Of a stretch of DNA of 64,000 nucleotides, positions 9,539-17,884 are shown piece by piece. How positions within the stretch are numbered: position 1 is the stretch's first letter; each line of letters opens with the position of its first letter. Origin of the DNA: Corallococcus soli (GTDB lineage Bacteria > Myxococcota > Myxococcia > Myxococcales > Myxococcaceae); contig NZ_JAAIYO010000003.1 of the NCBI RefSeq assembly GCF_014930455.1, positions 868,001-932,000 of the forward strand, given 5' to 3'. The notes beneath the pieces are model-generated. The model was not told the origin of the DNA. It saw nothing but the letters and a program-made list of their open reading frames with translations, and made no database searches. The translations under genes were made by a program, and so were the position numbers.

Positions 9539-10663
9539 GTGAACTCGCTGCTGAATATTCTGTGGCTCGGGCTCAAGGAGCTTCGCAGCCTGCTGAGCGA
9601 CGCGGTGCTGGTCGTGTTCGTCGTCTATGCGTTCACCCTGGCCATCTATGTCCAGGCCACGGGGACCTCGAGCGAGGTGAACAACGCATCGATTGCCTTC
9701 GCCGACGAGGACGGGTCCGCGTTGTCCAAGGAGTTGCTCAACGCCTTCTATCCGCCCCGCTTCAAGCTGCCGGAGCTCATCGCCCCCGACGAGGTGCAGG
9801 CGAACATGGACCGGGGCCGGTTCATGTTCGTCGTCGTGATTCCGCCCCGCTTCGAGCATGACCTTCGCGCGGGGCGCAACCCGGACATCCAGGTGAACAT
9901 CGACGCGACCGCCATGCAGCAGGCGGGCATCGGCTCCGGCTATATCAAGAACATCGTCAACGACCGGGTCTCCTCCTTTCTCAGGCGCACGGAGGAGACG
10001 GGCCCGAAGCCCGTCAACCTGGTCGTTCGCAAGCTCTTCAACCCCAACGGGGTCTCGTCCTGGTTCAAGAGCGTGGTGGCCATCATCAACCAGATAACCC
10101 TGCTGACCGTCGTGCTGACGGGCGCCGCGGTCATCCGCGAGCGCGAGCACGGAACGCTGGAGCACCTGCTGGTGATGCCGCTGACCTCGTTCGAGATCGC
10201 GATGGCGAAGGTCTGGGCCAACGGCCTGGTGATCCTCGTCGCGACCGGGGCTTCGCTCCTCCTGGTCGTGCACATGGTGCTGAAGGTGCCGTTCGCCGGC
10301 TCGGTGGTGCTGTGGTTCGTCGGCGTCGTGCTCTACCTGTTCTTCGCCACGGCGCTCGGCATCTTCCTGGGGACGATTTCACGGTCGATGGCGCAGTTCG
10401 CGCTGCTCATCATCCTCGTGGTCCTCGTGCTGATGCTGCTTTCGGGAGGGAGCACGCCCGTCGAGAGCCAGCCGAAGTGGTTGCAGTATGTCACGTACCT
10501 GCTGCCTGCCCGGCACTTCGTCAGCTTCTCGCAGGTCATCATCTACCGCGGCGGTGGGCTGGAGGCCGTCTGGCGTCAGTTCCTGATGGTGAGCGCGGTG
10601 GGCGTGGGGTTCTTCGTCTACAGCCTGGCGCTCTTCCGGAAGTCCATCGCGGTGAGCAAGTAG
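9539..10663 (+). CDS. ABC-2 type permease (YhhJ/YbhR-like)
   Basis: A 374-aa integral membrane protein with one N-terminal TM, a large extracytoplasmic loop and a cluster of C-terminal TMs. It is the expected second permease for the fused ABC protein upstream. The conserved ABC-2 stretch REREHGTLEHLLVMPLTSFEIAMAKVWAN is present at about residues 200-228. GTG start at 9539, with AGGAG 8 bp upstream and 2 bp after the preceding TAG, which indicates tight coupling. Last gene of the operon; a hairpin follows the stop. Confidence 0.9.
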   Translation: MNSLLNILWLGLKELRSLLSDAVLVVFVVYAFTLAIYVQATGTSSEVNNASIAFADEDGSALSKELLNAFYPPRFKLPELIAPDEVQANMDRGRFMFVVVIPPRFEHDLRAGRNPDIQVNIDATAMQQAGIGSGYIKNIVNDRVSSFLRRTEETGPKPVNLVVRKLFNPNGVSSWFKSVVAIINQITLLTVVLTGAAVIREREHGTLEHLLVMPLTSFEIAMAKVWANGLVILVATGASLLLVVHMVLKVPFAGSVVLWFVGVVLYLFFATALGIFLGTISRSMAQFALLIILVVLVLMLLSGGSTPVESQPKWLQYVTYLLPARHFVSFSQVIIYRGGGLEAVWRQFLMVSAVGVGFFVYSLALFRKSIAVSK

Positions 10664-10666
10664 GAA

Positions 10667-10698
10667 GGCTCCAGCATGCGCCGGAGCGGGCTGGAGCC
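10667..10698 (+). terminator. Hairpin between convergent genes, probable terminator
   Basis: Perfect 9-bp inverted repeat GGCTCCAGC / GCTGGAGCC (10667-10675 and 10690-10698) begins 3 bp after the stop of the ABC permease gene and lies before the end of the convergent lipoprotein gene. No T-run follows on either strand, so an intrinsic terminator is only likely. Confidence 0.5.
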
Positions 10699-10732
10699 GA
10701 ACGGCCCCGCCCGCCCCGGTCGCGCTCAGCGC

Positions 10733-11557
10733 TCAGCAGTCAATCGTATACGTCCTGGTTTCATCGCTCGGCGTGGAGACGTTGAGGGTGTTGGAGCCGT
10801 CGAACGAGGTGGAGAACGTCCCTTCGGTCGTCACCGCCGTCACCGTCCCGGCCGAGGGGCACTGGTTGTCGCAGCGCTGGTAGCCCGAGATGGTCGTGGT
10901 CGCGCTGAAGTTGTCCCGCGTGGACCTTGACTGACCGTTCAAGGTGAAGCACCCGCTGCCCTCCGCCCACGTGACCGTGCTCTCCGACGAGCGCGTGTCG
11001 AAGCGTTCCGGTGAGAAGCTGGCGGAGGTGATGGTCACCTTGCGCTGACCCGCTTCGGGAGGGGAGCCGACGATCTGCATGGAGAGGTTGTACGGCGCTC
11101 CGTTGATGGAGAGGTCGGTGGAGGTGGCCGCGATGGCGAGCTGCCCCTGGTTGTCCGAGAGCACCAACTGGACGTTGCCGGAGAGCTGGTCGAGCCCGAT
11201 GGGCGCCGTGCAGTTGTCGAGGGCGTAGTTCACCGTCGCGCCCGACGATGTGGCGGTGGCGCACCCGGCGGGTGTGAAGGTGGATGAGGCGTTCGCCGCG
11301 AGCTGGGCTGCCGCCGCGTTCACGTCGACAGGGGCCTGAAGCTGCCCTCTGTCGATGCTTCGAGACCGCACCGGGAGGCTGTAATACCAATAGCCATAGA
11401 CTGGATCGACCCAGGCGTAGCTCCACGCCGCGTCGTACGCCCCGTAGTACGGATCGTAGTAGGCGGTGTCGTAGTAGTACGGATCGTAATAGGTGTCGGC
11501 GCAGCCAGCGCTTGCGAGCAGCGACAGGAACCCAAGTGCCCGTTTCGTCTTTTTCAT
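10733..11557 (-). CDS. Tyrosine-rich lipoprotein of unknown function
   Basis: A 274-aa predicted lipoprotein: signal peptide with Lys-rich start and lipobox ASAGC at residues 16-20. The mature N-terminus is highly Tyr/Asp-rich, with recurring YDPYY units (about residues 22-60). The remaining ~200 residues are Ser/Thr-rich and probably beta-structured, with paired cysteines (for example CATATSS...DNC and QRCDNQC). ATG at 11557 follows GGGGGGGCGAG. No known domain was recognised. It likely sits on the outer membrane; the Tyr repeats suggest a stalk or adhesive/cross-linking segment, which is inference only. Confidence 0.75.
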   Translation of the reverse strand: MKKTKRALGFLSLLASAGCADTYYDPYYYDTAYYDPYYGAYDAAWSYAWVDPVYGYWYYSLPVRSRSIDRGQLQAPVDVNAAAAQLAANASSTFTPAGCATATSSGATVNYALDNCTAPIGLDQLSGNVQLVLSDNQGQLAIAATSTDLSINGAPYNLSMQIVGSPPEAGQRKVTITSASFSPERFDTRSSESTVTWAEGSGCFTLNGQSRSTRDNFSATTTISGYQRCDNQCPSAGTVTAVTTEGTFSTSFDGSNTLNVSTPSDETRTYTIDC

Positions 11558-11864
11558 CTCGCCCCCCCAACATGTTTGTCTTCTGGACGCGTGCTCACCA
11601 CTGCGTGGCCGTGCACGGGCGCCCGCCGCACCGGGTGCTCTCGGTAAGTCGGAAGCGAGAGAAGGTGGAACCCGGGGGGCAGCGGAAGAACTGAACGGAG
11701 GAACGGCCCGAGTGCGGGCTGGCGGTCATCCGCGTCACATCCCGCATCCGCCCGAAGCCGAAAACATGGGTGACGAGGAGGCGAGCGCAGGGCTTGAGGG
11801 GAGCAGCCCAACGGAGGCAGGGCCCGGACGCCCGCTGGGGCGGAGGTCCGGGCACGCGGCGCGC
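11558..11864. other. Intergenic stretch without a gene
   Basis: About 307 bp between two minus-strand genes. The right half holds a hairpin just past the end of the small secreted-protein gene. The left half should contain the promoter of the Tyr-rich lipoprotein gene. No convincing -35/-10 pair or small gene was seen. Confidence 0.5.
11822..11853 (-). terminator. Hairpin downstream of small secreted-protein gene
   Basis: Perfect 8-bp inverted repeat GCCCGGAC / GTCCGGGC at 11822-11829 and 11846-11853, about 12 bp after the stop codon at 11865 on the minus strand. There is no T-run, so the terminator role is probable rather than certain. Confidence 0.5.
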
Positions 11865-12338
11865 TCAGCGCGTCTGGCGGATGACCGACAGCTCGACGTC
11901 GCCGAGCACCTTCAGCTCCCGCCCCCACTGGAGCAGGAGTTCCTCGATTCCCGCCACGTCACGGGACACCGTGGCCTGGGAGGGCGAGGTGCGCAGCAGG
12001 TCGCCTCGGAGGACGAGGGACGCGCTGTTCCGGGCCGTGGCACCCAGCCGTTCAATCTGGATGCCCGTGTAGCCCAGGACGGCATGGGACTCGGCCTTCG
12101 TGACGCGCTCACCGCTCGCGAGGGCCTGGCTCAGGTGCTTCTCGATGCTGCGAATCTGCTCGGGGTCCGTCACCAGCACGACCGGGTTGGGACGGCCCGA
12201 ATACAGCAGGTACGTCACGCGCAGGGCCGGCTGGGATTGCTCGGCCTGGACGTCGGCCGCGGAGGCCGTGGGAACACCCGCGAGGCCCAGACCCAGCGCA
12301 CCGCACAGGAAGACCGCATGAAAGGAATGACGAGACAT
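11865..12338 (-). CDS. Small secreted protein of unknown function
   Basis: A 157-aa protein with a clear Sec signal peptide (residues 1-28, ending ASAA). The mature part starts with QPALRVTYLLYSGRPNPVVLV, continues with an amphipathic mixed alpha/beta stretch and ends in VLGDVELSVIRQTR. No cysteines and no recognised domain. ATG ending at 12338 is preceded by AGGAG at a good distance. It lies 29 bp after the LamG gene stop, so the two are likely co-transcribed and both exported. Confidence 0.75.
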   Translation of the reverse strand: MSRHSFHAVFLCGALGLGLAGVPTASAADVQAEQSQPALRVTYLLYSGRPNPVVLVTDPEQIRSIEKHLSQALASGERVTKAESHAVLGYTGIQIERLGATARNSASLVLRGDLLRTSPSQATVSRDVAGIEELLLQWGRELKVLGDVELSVIRQTR

Positions 12339-12367
12339 GGATTCAGCTCCTGGAAGGGGGACGGGGA

Positions 12368-13582
12368 CTAGTTGATGTTCTCGTGACCGGAGCCATTGAT
12401 GCTGTCCGACCAGACCCGGAAGTAGCCGCAGAACTGGGTGTAGACGCCCCGGTTCGCGGTGGCGGGATCGGAGATGGTCAGGCCCAGGCTGTCGAGGTTC
12501 GTCGCGGCCGTCCCTCCGGGCTTGTGGGTCCACAGGTTGTCCGTGCCACGGCGATACCAGTGGTAGTCGTAGCCCGGCGCCACGACCAGCGCGACGGCGG
12601 ACTTGTATCCAGACGCATCCGGATAGCCCGGCAGCAGCTCCAGCCCGTCGTTGATGGCGGCCTGCACCACGGAGGCGCAGTCCATGGTCGAGGCCACGGC
12701 CCCCGAATGCCTGCCCGGCTGGGCGTAGGTGTTGGTGGCCTTGGTGGTGGCGTAGTTGTAGCAATTGTTCAGGTACTGCCGGCTGGGGTCGTTCCAGTAG
12801 GAGGGGGCGAAGGCCGGCTTCCCCGGCTTGGTGACGTAGGGCAGGTCCGCGTCCGACAGGCCGATGTTGAAGACAATCACCTCGTCGATGCGGTCGCTGA
12901 ACCGGTAGCTTGCGCCGTCGTTGTTCCCGCCAATGAGGAAGGGCTGGTCGGTGTTCACGATGGAGCCCAGGCGGGGCGACGCGGTGCCCACGGGGATGCC
13001 GTCCACGAAGAAGGTGGCGATCGCCGGCCACGTGGTGCGCCGGACGCTGACCGCGACATGGTGCCAGCGGTTGGCCACCAGCTGCGGGGCCAGGCTGGGA
13101 TTGGACTGGTGGTGGGTGGAGCCCGCCGAGTCCGAGAGCAGCAGGTCCAGCTTGTTGCCATTGACGACGGAGAACGTGTAGCCCCGGCCGTCGGAGCCCC
13201 GGTTGTCGATGATCGTCTTCACGGTCCGGGTGGTGTCCATCATCCGGACCCACGCCGTCAGCGTGAAGTCCCCCGTGCCGAAGCTCAGGTAGGGCGAGTA
13301 GGGCACCTGGATGTATTTGTCACCCGCCAGGTTCATGCCCAGGCCCGTCCAGCCATCCGCCTGGGCCAGCCCCCCGATGACCGTTCCCGTCTGATCGTGG
13401 CTGGTGGAATACGCGAGCCCGCTCGAATCCGGCGCCACCTCCGGCAGCGAGGCAGAGGTGACCGTGCTCTTCCACTCACCCACCAGTCCGGTGGTGATGC
13501 GGTGGGGAAGGGCTTCGCTCCCCTGGATGGGAGCCACCACCGCCAGCACCGTCGTCGCCAGGCACCACTTGAAACCCTTCAC
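12368..13582 (-). CDS. Secreted LamG-domain protein with cysteine-peptidase-like C-terminus
   Basis: A 404-aa exported protein with a signal peptide (about residues 1-24). Residues 30-245 form a LamG/concanavalin-like lectin domain (YIQVPYSPYLSFGTGDFTLTAWV, WHHVAVSV, FFVDGIPVGT, IDEVIVFNIGLSDAD). The C-terminal 140 residues contain NNCYNYA (C274), DYHWYR (H341), HKPGG and TISDP (D372). That spacing would fit a papain/NlpC-like Cys-His-Asp set, but this is inference from a few residues. It could instead be a structural domain stabilised by cysteines (C302, C385). ATG 13582 follows a GGAGGCG ribosome site. Probably binds a carbohydrate or matrix component outside the cell. Confidence 0.8.
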   Translation of the reverse strand: MKGFKWCLATTVLAVVAPIQGSEALPHRITTGLVGEWKSTVTSASLPEVAPDSSGLAYSTSHDQTGTVIGGLAQADGWTGLGMNLAGDKYIQVPYSPYLSFGTGDFTLTAWVRMMDTTRTVKTIIDNRGSDGRGYTFSVVNGNKLDLLLSDSAGSTHHQSNPSLAPQLVANRWHHVAVSVRRTTWPAIATFFVDGIPVGTASPRLGSIVNTDQPFLIGGNNDGASYRFSDRIDEVIVFNIGLSDADLPYVTKPGKPAFAPSYWNDPSRQYLNNCYNYATTKATNTYAQPGRHSGAVASTMDCASVVQAAINDGLELLPGYPDASGYKSAVALVVAPGYDYHWYRRGTDNLWTHKPGGTAATNLDSLGLTISDPATANRGVYTQFCGYFRVWSDSINGSGHENIN

Positions 13583-13690
13583 GTCGCCTCCTTGGGTCGG
13601 GGGGAAGAACGTCCAGGGATATAGCGGCCATCCCTGACATCCCTGACCAAGAGGAAGGTCGGGTATGTCGTCAGCGCACCAGACTCCTCG

Positions 13691-13717
13691 GCCGGTCCGT
13701 GCGGGGCACGGACCGGC
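13691..13717 (-). terminator. Strong 12-bp hairpin, probable terminator
   Basis: Perfect inverted repeat GCCGGTCCGTGC / GCACGGACCGGC with a 3-nt loop, 22 bp past the stop of the beta-barrel protein gene on the minus strand. Very stable, but without a T-run. Confidence 0.65.
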
Positions 13718-13738
13718 GGGCCGTCCGGAGCGCGCCGG

Positions 13739-15238
13739 CTAGTACTTGAAGCCCAACTGGAGCGTCAGGCCGGGGTACTGGTCCACGGCGCCACCGGCGA
13801 TGTACGGGTCGCCCACGTCCGGGTTGAACTTGAAGAAGTAGCGGCGCAGGTCCGCCTTGAGCCGCACGTCCAGGACGCTGTTGAGCCGGTACGCCACGGT
13901 GGCGCTGCCGGTGACGGCGCCCATGGACGCGTTGGGGAACCAGGTGTCGGAGTTCAGCTCGCCCGCGCTCAGCGGGTGCAGGTAGCCCAGGCGGAAGTTG
14001 AAATCGAGCTTCTGCGACAGCTCCGCGCGCAGGCCCAGCGTCAGGCCCGCGGTCTGGTACTCCACGTTGGGCAGGTCCAACGGCCGCTCGTCGTTCACCG
14101 GGTCCACGCGGAAGGTGTTCATCCCGTAGGTGCCGGTGACCTCGAAGCCGTAGCGCTCCGCCTGCCCGAAGGGCATCACGTAGCGCAGGCCCGCCTGCCA
14201 CTCGCGCGCGACGGTGGGATAGGACACGGCCCCCGAGCTGCCGGTGGACTTCAGGCCGAACGACTGGTCGATGGCCCCGGTGAGGCCCAGCCGCGCCAGC
14301 GCGCCCTGCTTGAAGCGCGCGAGCGGATAGACCGTGAGGTCGCCGCTCACCTGCGGCGCGCCCGGCAGCGCGAAGCCGCCCACGTCCAGGCCCAGCGTGT
14401 AGGGCCGCAGCACCCCGAACACGTCGTCCTTGTAGCGCAGCGACCTGCCGAAGAGCCGCAGGCCGATTCCGCCCTCCACGAGCGGCGGACGACGAGCGAC
14501 CCCGGCGTGGACCTGGGAGTCCTCCGGGTCCTTCTCCTTGTCCTGGGGCTTCGGCGTGACGGCCACCGGCTTGCGCACGGGCGCCTTGTCCTCGGTGACG
14601 GGCGGCTTCGCCGGCGGGGTGGCCGGCTTCTCCGTCGGCGCCTCCACGACGGGCGTCGCGGGCTTCAGCGGGGGCTCCGGCTCCACCGGCGCGGGCGGCG
14701 CGGGGTCCGGGGCGCGGCTCTTCTGGAGGCCCTTCTCCAGGGCCGTCCACTGCCGCTTCACGGCCACGGGCACCAGCTTCACCGTCGCCGGGCGGGCCGC
14801 GGCGGGGGAGGCCAGGGCCTTGCCGTCCCTGCCGTTGCGCACGGTGAGGCGCATCTGCGGCTTCTTGCCCTTCGTGGACGTGTCCGCGACCAGCACCGCG
14901 CTCAGGCCCAGCTCCGCCGCCACGGCGGAGGCGCCGGCGGGCGTGGTGGGATCCTGGCCCAGGCGCGAGGCGGCGCTGCGCACCGCGGACTCGGGCACGA
15001 CTTCGTAGCGGGCCGGACGGCGGGCCAGCTCCGCCTCCAGCGCGTCACGCGCGGCCTCCCCGTGAGGGCCCGAGGCGAGCACCGCGACGCGGCGCACGTC
15101 GGCCTGCTTCGCGGCCTTCTTCTTCGCGGCCTGTGTCGTCCTCGCCGACTTCTTCGGCGCGGCGTGGGCGGCGGGGGCCAGCAGCAGGGCGGCGCCCAGC
15201 AGGGCGGTGACGGATGCGAAACGGTTGCGCGTCTTCAC
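13739..15238 (-). CDS. Envelope protein: N-terminal periplasmic domain, Pro-rich linker, C-terminal putative beta-barrel
   Basis: A 499-aa protein with a signal peptide (1-26, AAHAA), a Lys/Ala-rich segment and an alpha/beta domain (about 48-190: RRVAVLASGPHGEAARDALEAEL, LGLSAVLVADTS) like those that precede outer-membrane assembly domains. A Pro/Glu/Lys linker follows (about 190-250). The C-terminal ~250 residues alternate polar and hydrophobic residues and end LTLQLGFKY, a typical outer-membrane beta-barrel ending in an aromatic residue. GTG start at 15238 overlaps the stop of the cytochrome gene by 4 bp (GTGA), indicating coupling. Function not recognised. Confidence 0.75.
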   Translation of the reverse strand: MKTRNRFASVTALLGAALLLAPAAHAAPKKSARTTQAAKKKAAKQADVRRVAVLASGPHGEAARDALEAELARRPARYEVVPESAVRSAASRLGQDPTTPAGASAVAAELGLSAVLVADTSTKGKKPQMRLTVRNGRDGKALASPAAARPATVKLVPVAVKRQWTALEKGLQKSRAPDPAPPAPVEPEPPLKPATPVVEAPTEKPATPPAKPPVTEDKAPVRKPVAVTPKPQDKEKDPEDSQVHAGVARRPPLVEGGIGLRLFGRSLRYKDDVFGVLRPYTLGLDVGGFALPGAPQVSGDLTVYPLARFKQGALARLGLTGAIDQSFGLKSTGSSGAVSYPTVAREWQAGLRYVMPFGQAERYGFEVTGTYGMNTFRVDPVNDERPLDLPNVEYQTAGLTLGLRAELSQKLDFNFRLGYLHPLSAGELNSDTWFPNASMGAVTGSATVAYRLNSVLDVRLKADLRRYFFKFNPDVGDPYIAGGAVDQYPGLTLQLGFKY

Positions 15239-15699
15239 GGCTTACCCTTGGTCAGCCAGTCGGTGAGGCAGGCGGTATCCGCCGCGCTGAGCGAGCCGCC
15301 CGGCGGCATCTGCGTCCCGCAGCCGGGAGACGCCGTCAGCTTCTTCAGGAAGAGGGAGTTGGCCGGATTGGCGCTGTCCGCCACCGGCACGGAGCCGCAC
15401 GCCGAGGACGAGGTCGTGGTGTACAGGCGTCCCGGGAGCCCGGCGGCCTGGAGATCCAGGCCCGCGCCAATCTCCTTGCTGTCGGTGGAGTGGCACCCGA
15501 AGCACTGCGCCTGGAGGATGCTCGGGCCGGTGGTGCCGGGCGCGCAGGAGGCGGAGGGCGTTTCGGTGAAGCGATCGGGATCATCGAGCCCGCCAGCACA
15601 GCCGGCGGAGGTGGCGAGGAGCGCGGCCGCGAACAGCGTGGCCAGCGGGGCGCGGTACGGACGACAGGCGGCGGAGGGGTTCGCGAACAAGACGATCAC
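15235..15699 (-). CDS. Monohaem cytochrome c-like lipoprotein
   Basis: A 154-aa lipoprotein: signal peptide with lipobox TSAGC at residues 30-34, and one haem-binding CXXCH site (CFGCH, about residues 66-70). Further C/P/G-rich segments resemble the small c-type 'planctomycete-like' cytochrome domains of myxobacteria; MPPGGSLSAADTACLTDWL is the usual C-terminal helix with a Met that could be the distal ligand. GTG start at 15699; no strong ribosome site. Co-transcribed with the downstream envelope protein. Likely an extracytoplasmic electron carrier. Confidence 0.82.
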   Translation of the reverse strand: MIVLFANPSAACRPYRAPLATLFAAALLATSAGCAGGLDDPDRFTETPSASCAPGTTGPSILQAQCFGCHSTDSKEIGAGLDLQAAGLPGRLYTTTSSSACGSVPVADSANPANSLFLKKLTASPGCGTQMPPGGSLSAADTACLTDWLTKGKP

Positions 15700-15875
15700 G
15701 TGGGCAAGAGGGGGGACGACACGCCACGCAGCCTAACCGGGCCCCGCGTGACTGTGCACCCCTCAACGGATCCGTTCTCGCTCCCGTGACACGCGCTCCC
15801 CGGCCTGCCTGCCGTGGAGGGTGGGCCGGTGTCATACCCACCTCACCACGGGGACCGCTGGAGGGCCTCCGCCGG

Positions 15876-17558
15876 CTAGCGGCGCTTCTTCAGGAAGCGG
15901 GTGACGCTCAGCTTCCCGAAGCGGCCGCCGAACAGGTACCAGGTGAGCACCGCGCCGAAGAGCGCCGCCGCCAGGGCGATGCCCACGATGCCCAGCACCG
16001 GCGTGTTGCCGTACATGGGCGGCCGGGGCGCGAAGGCGATGAAGGCCCCCACGATGAAGCCGCACGCGCACAGCCCCAGGAAGGCGATGACGGCCACGCT
16101 GCGCAGGTTCTCGTTGAGCTTGTCGAACTGTTCGGCGCGCACCGTGACGCTGAACTTGCCCGTCTCCAGGTCCATGAGGATCTGCGACAGCTGCGTGGGC
16201 AGGTCCTGCGCCATGGACTGGAAGCGCAGCAGCGTGCGCATGAGGCCGCCCTGGAGCTGGCCGGGATCGTACCGCCCGGCCATCAGCTCCTTCGCGTACG
16301 GCAGCGCGACCTCCATGATGTTCATCTCCGGGTAGAGGCTGCGCAGCATGCCTTCGGTGGAGATGGAGGCGCGCGACAGGAGCGCGTACTCCTTGGGGAT
16401 GCGGATGCGGTACTTCACGGCGAGGTCCAACAGGTCGCGCAGCAGCGTGCGCGCGTCCACCTGGCCCAGCGTGGTGGGCAGGTGCTGGCCCAGGATGGAC
16501 TCGATGTCGTTGCGGAAGCCCATCAGGTTGGCTCTCGCGTCGGGCACGCCCACGCGGTAGAGGATGCGCGCCACGGAGTCGCTGTCCTTGAGCGCCACCG
16601 CGAGGCAGAGCATCACCAGCGTCTCCTGCATGGGGCGCGTGAGCCGGCCCACCACGCCGAAGTCCAGCAGCGCCAGCCGGTTGCCCTCCATCAGGAGCAG
16701 GTTTCCCGGGTGCGGGTCGCCGTGGAAGAGGCCGTCGTCGAAGAGCTGGCGGAAGCTCGCCTCCAGGATGTTCTGCGCCAGCTGCTTGCGCTCCGCCTCC
16801 GACAGCGCCGCGGGGTTGATCTTCTCCCCCCGGAGGAACTCCAGCGTGAGCACCGTGCGGCTGGAGAGCGACGCGTGGACGCGGGGAATCTTGAGGTAGG
16901 GCCGGTCCTGGTGCGTCTCCAGGAAGGCGCGGATGTTGCTGGCCTCGTTGACGAAGTCCAGCTCCTCGTGGATGGCGCGGTCGAACTCGTCCACGATGCC
17001 GGAGGGCGTGTAGATGCCTGTCTCCTCCACCACGGCCTCCAGCAGGCGCGCCAGCGAGCGCAGCACGCCCAGGTCCGCGTCGATGCGCTCGGCGATGCCC
17101 GGCCGCTGCACCTTGATGACGACCTCTTCCCCGTCCAGCGTCACCGCGCGGTGCACCTGGGCGATGGACGCGGCGGCGAGCGGCTCCGGGTCCACGTGCG
17201 CGAACAGCTCATGCACCTCCTTGCCCAGCGCGTCGCGGATCTGCGCGTGGATGGCGTCCAGGGGGATGGCCTCCACGTGGTCCTGGAGCGTGGCCAGCTC
17301 CTCCACGAACTCCGCGGGCAGCAGGTCCGCGCGGGTGGAGAGCACCTGGCCCAGCTTGACGAACGTGGGGCCCAGCTCCGACAGGAAGAGGCGGAAGCGG
17401 TGCGCGGTGGACTCGCGCTGGGCCTCCGGGGAGACCTCCACCTTCTCCTTGCGGCCGAGCATGCGCCACACGCCCGAGCGGTCCGCCACCTCGCCGAAGC
17501 CATGGCGGGCGGCGATGACGGTGATCTGCCGGATGCGGTTGAGGTCCTGGAGGTTCAT
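15876..17558 (-). CDS. ubiB: ABC1/UbiB-family atypical kinase
   Basis: A 560-aa protein of the UbiB/ADCK family, the usual length. Hallmarks: the KxGQ motif (FVKLGQVLSTRADLLP, about 66-81), the Ala-rich nucleotide loop AAASIAQVH, the VIKVQRPG lysine, HGDPHPGN as catalytic loop and LLDFGVVG as the metal-binding DFG equivalent. Two C-terminal TMs (about 488-540) anchor it in the membrane. Family members support isoprenoid quinone metabolism or lipid transport. ATG 17558 is the start; the open frame further upstream is Pro/Arg-rich and non-coding. Divergent from mutS. Confidence 0.93.
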   Translation of the reverse strand: MNLQDLNRIRQITVIAARHGFGEVADRSGVWRMLGRKEKVEVSPEAQRESTAHRFRLFLSELGPTFVKLGQVLSTRADLLPAEFVEELATLQDHVEAIPLDAIHAQIRDALGKEVHELFAHVDPEPLAAASIAQVHRAVTLDGEEVVIKVQRPGIAERIDADLGVLRSLARLLEAVVEETGIYTPSGIVDEFDRAIHEELDFVNEASNIRAFLETHQDRPYLKIPRVHASLSSRTVLTLEFLRGEKINPAALSEAERKQLAQNILEASFRQLFDDGLFHGDPHPGNLLLMEGNRLALLDFGVVGRLTRPMQETLVMLCLAVALKDSDSVARILYRVGVPDARANLMGFRNDIESILGQHLPTTLGQVDARTLLRDLLDLAVKYRIRIPKEYALLSRASISTEGMLRSLYPEMNIMEVALPYAKELMAGRYDPGQLQGGLMRTLLRFQSMAQDLPTQLSQILMDLETGKFSVTVRAEQFDKLNENLRSVAVIAFLGLCACGFIVGAFIAFAPRPPMYGNTPVLGIVGIALAAALFGAVLTWYLFGGRFGKLSVTRFLKKRR

Positions 17559-17884
17559 GGGACGGAGGGGGGCGTGGGCGCGGGCCGGGCCACGTAGCGC
17601 AATAGCACGTACCCCACCACGGTGGAGCGCCGTGAGCCGGCGAGGATGCCTGGCCTCCGGCGGGAGCCCCGGCTGTCCACTGAACGCCAGTCCGCCCCGG
17701 AACACGGCCACCCCGGGACGGGCGGGCCGCCATGTCGGCGGGCAGCCTGTCGGGGGAGGGCAGGGCTGAAAACCGCTTCCCGGTCGGGGCCTGCCGAAAT
17801 GTCGGACAGGGGTGGTAGGCAGACGCGGCAGGTAGGGCTTCCGGTTCGTTGATCCGGGCGTAGGGTCGTGGGAGAAGGTCGGGG
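17559..17884. promoter_or_regulatory. Divergent intergenic region between ubiB and mutS
   Basis: 326 bp that must carry promoters for both directions. The part near mutS shows GGGAGAAGG about 8 bp before its ATG (ribosome site). No convincing sigma-factor consensus or conserved operator was identified. Confidence 0.45.

Noticed and set aside
13976-15736. Very long open frames on the strand opposite real genes (here and opposite amiC, the SNF2 gene, mutS and the CHAT gene)
   Set aside because: They arise from extreme GC3 bias. Their translations are Arg/Gly/His-rich low-complexity sequence with no domains, while the other strand encodes recognisable proteins.
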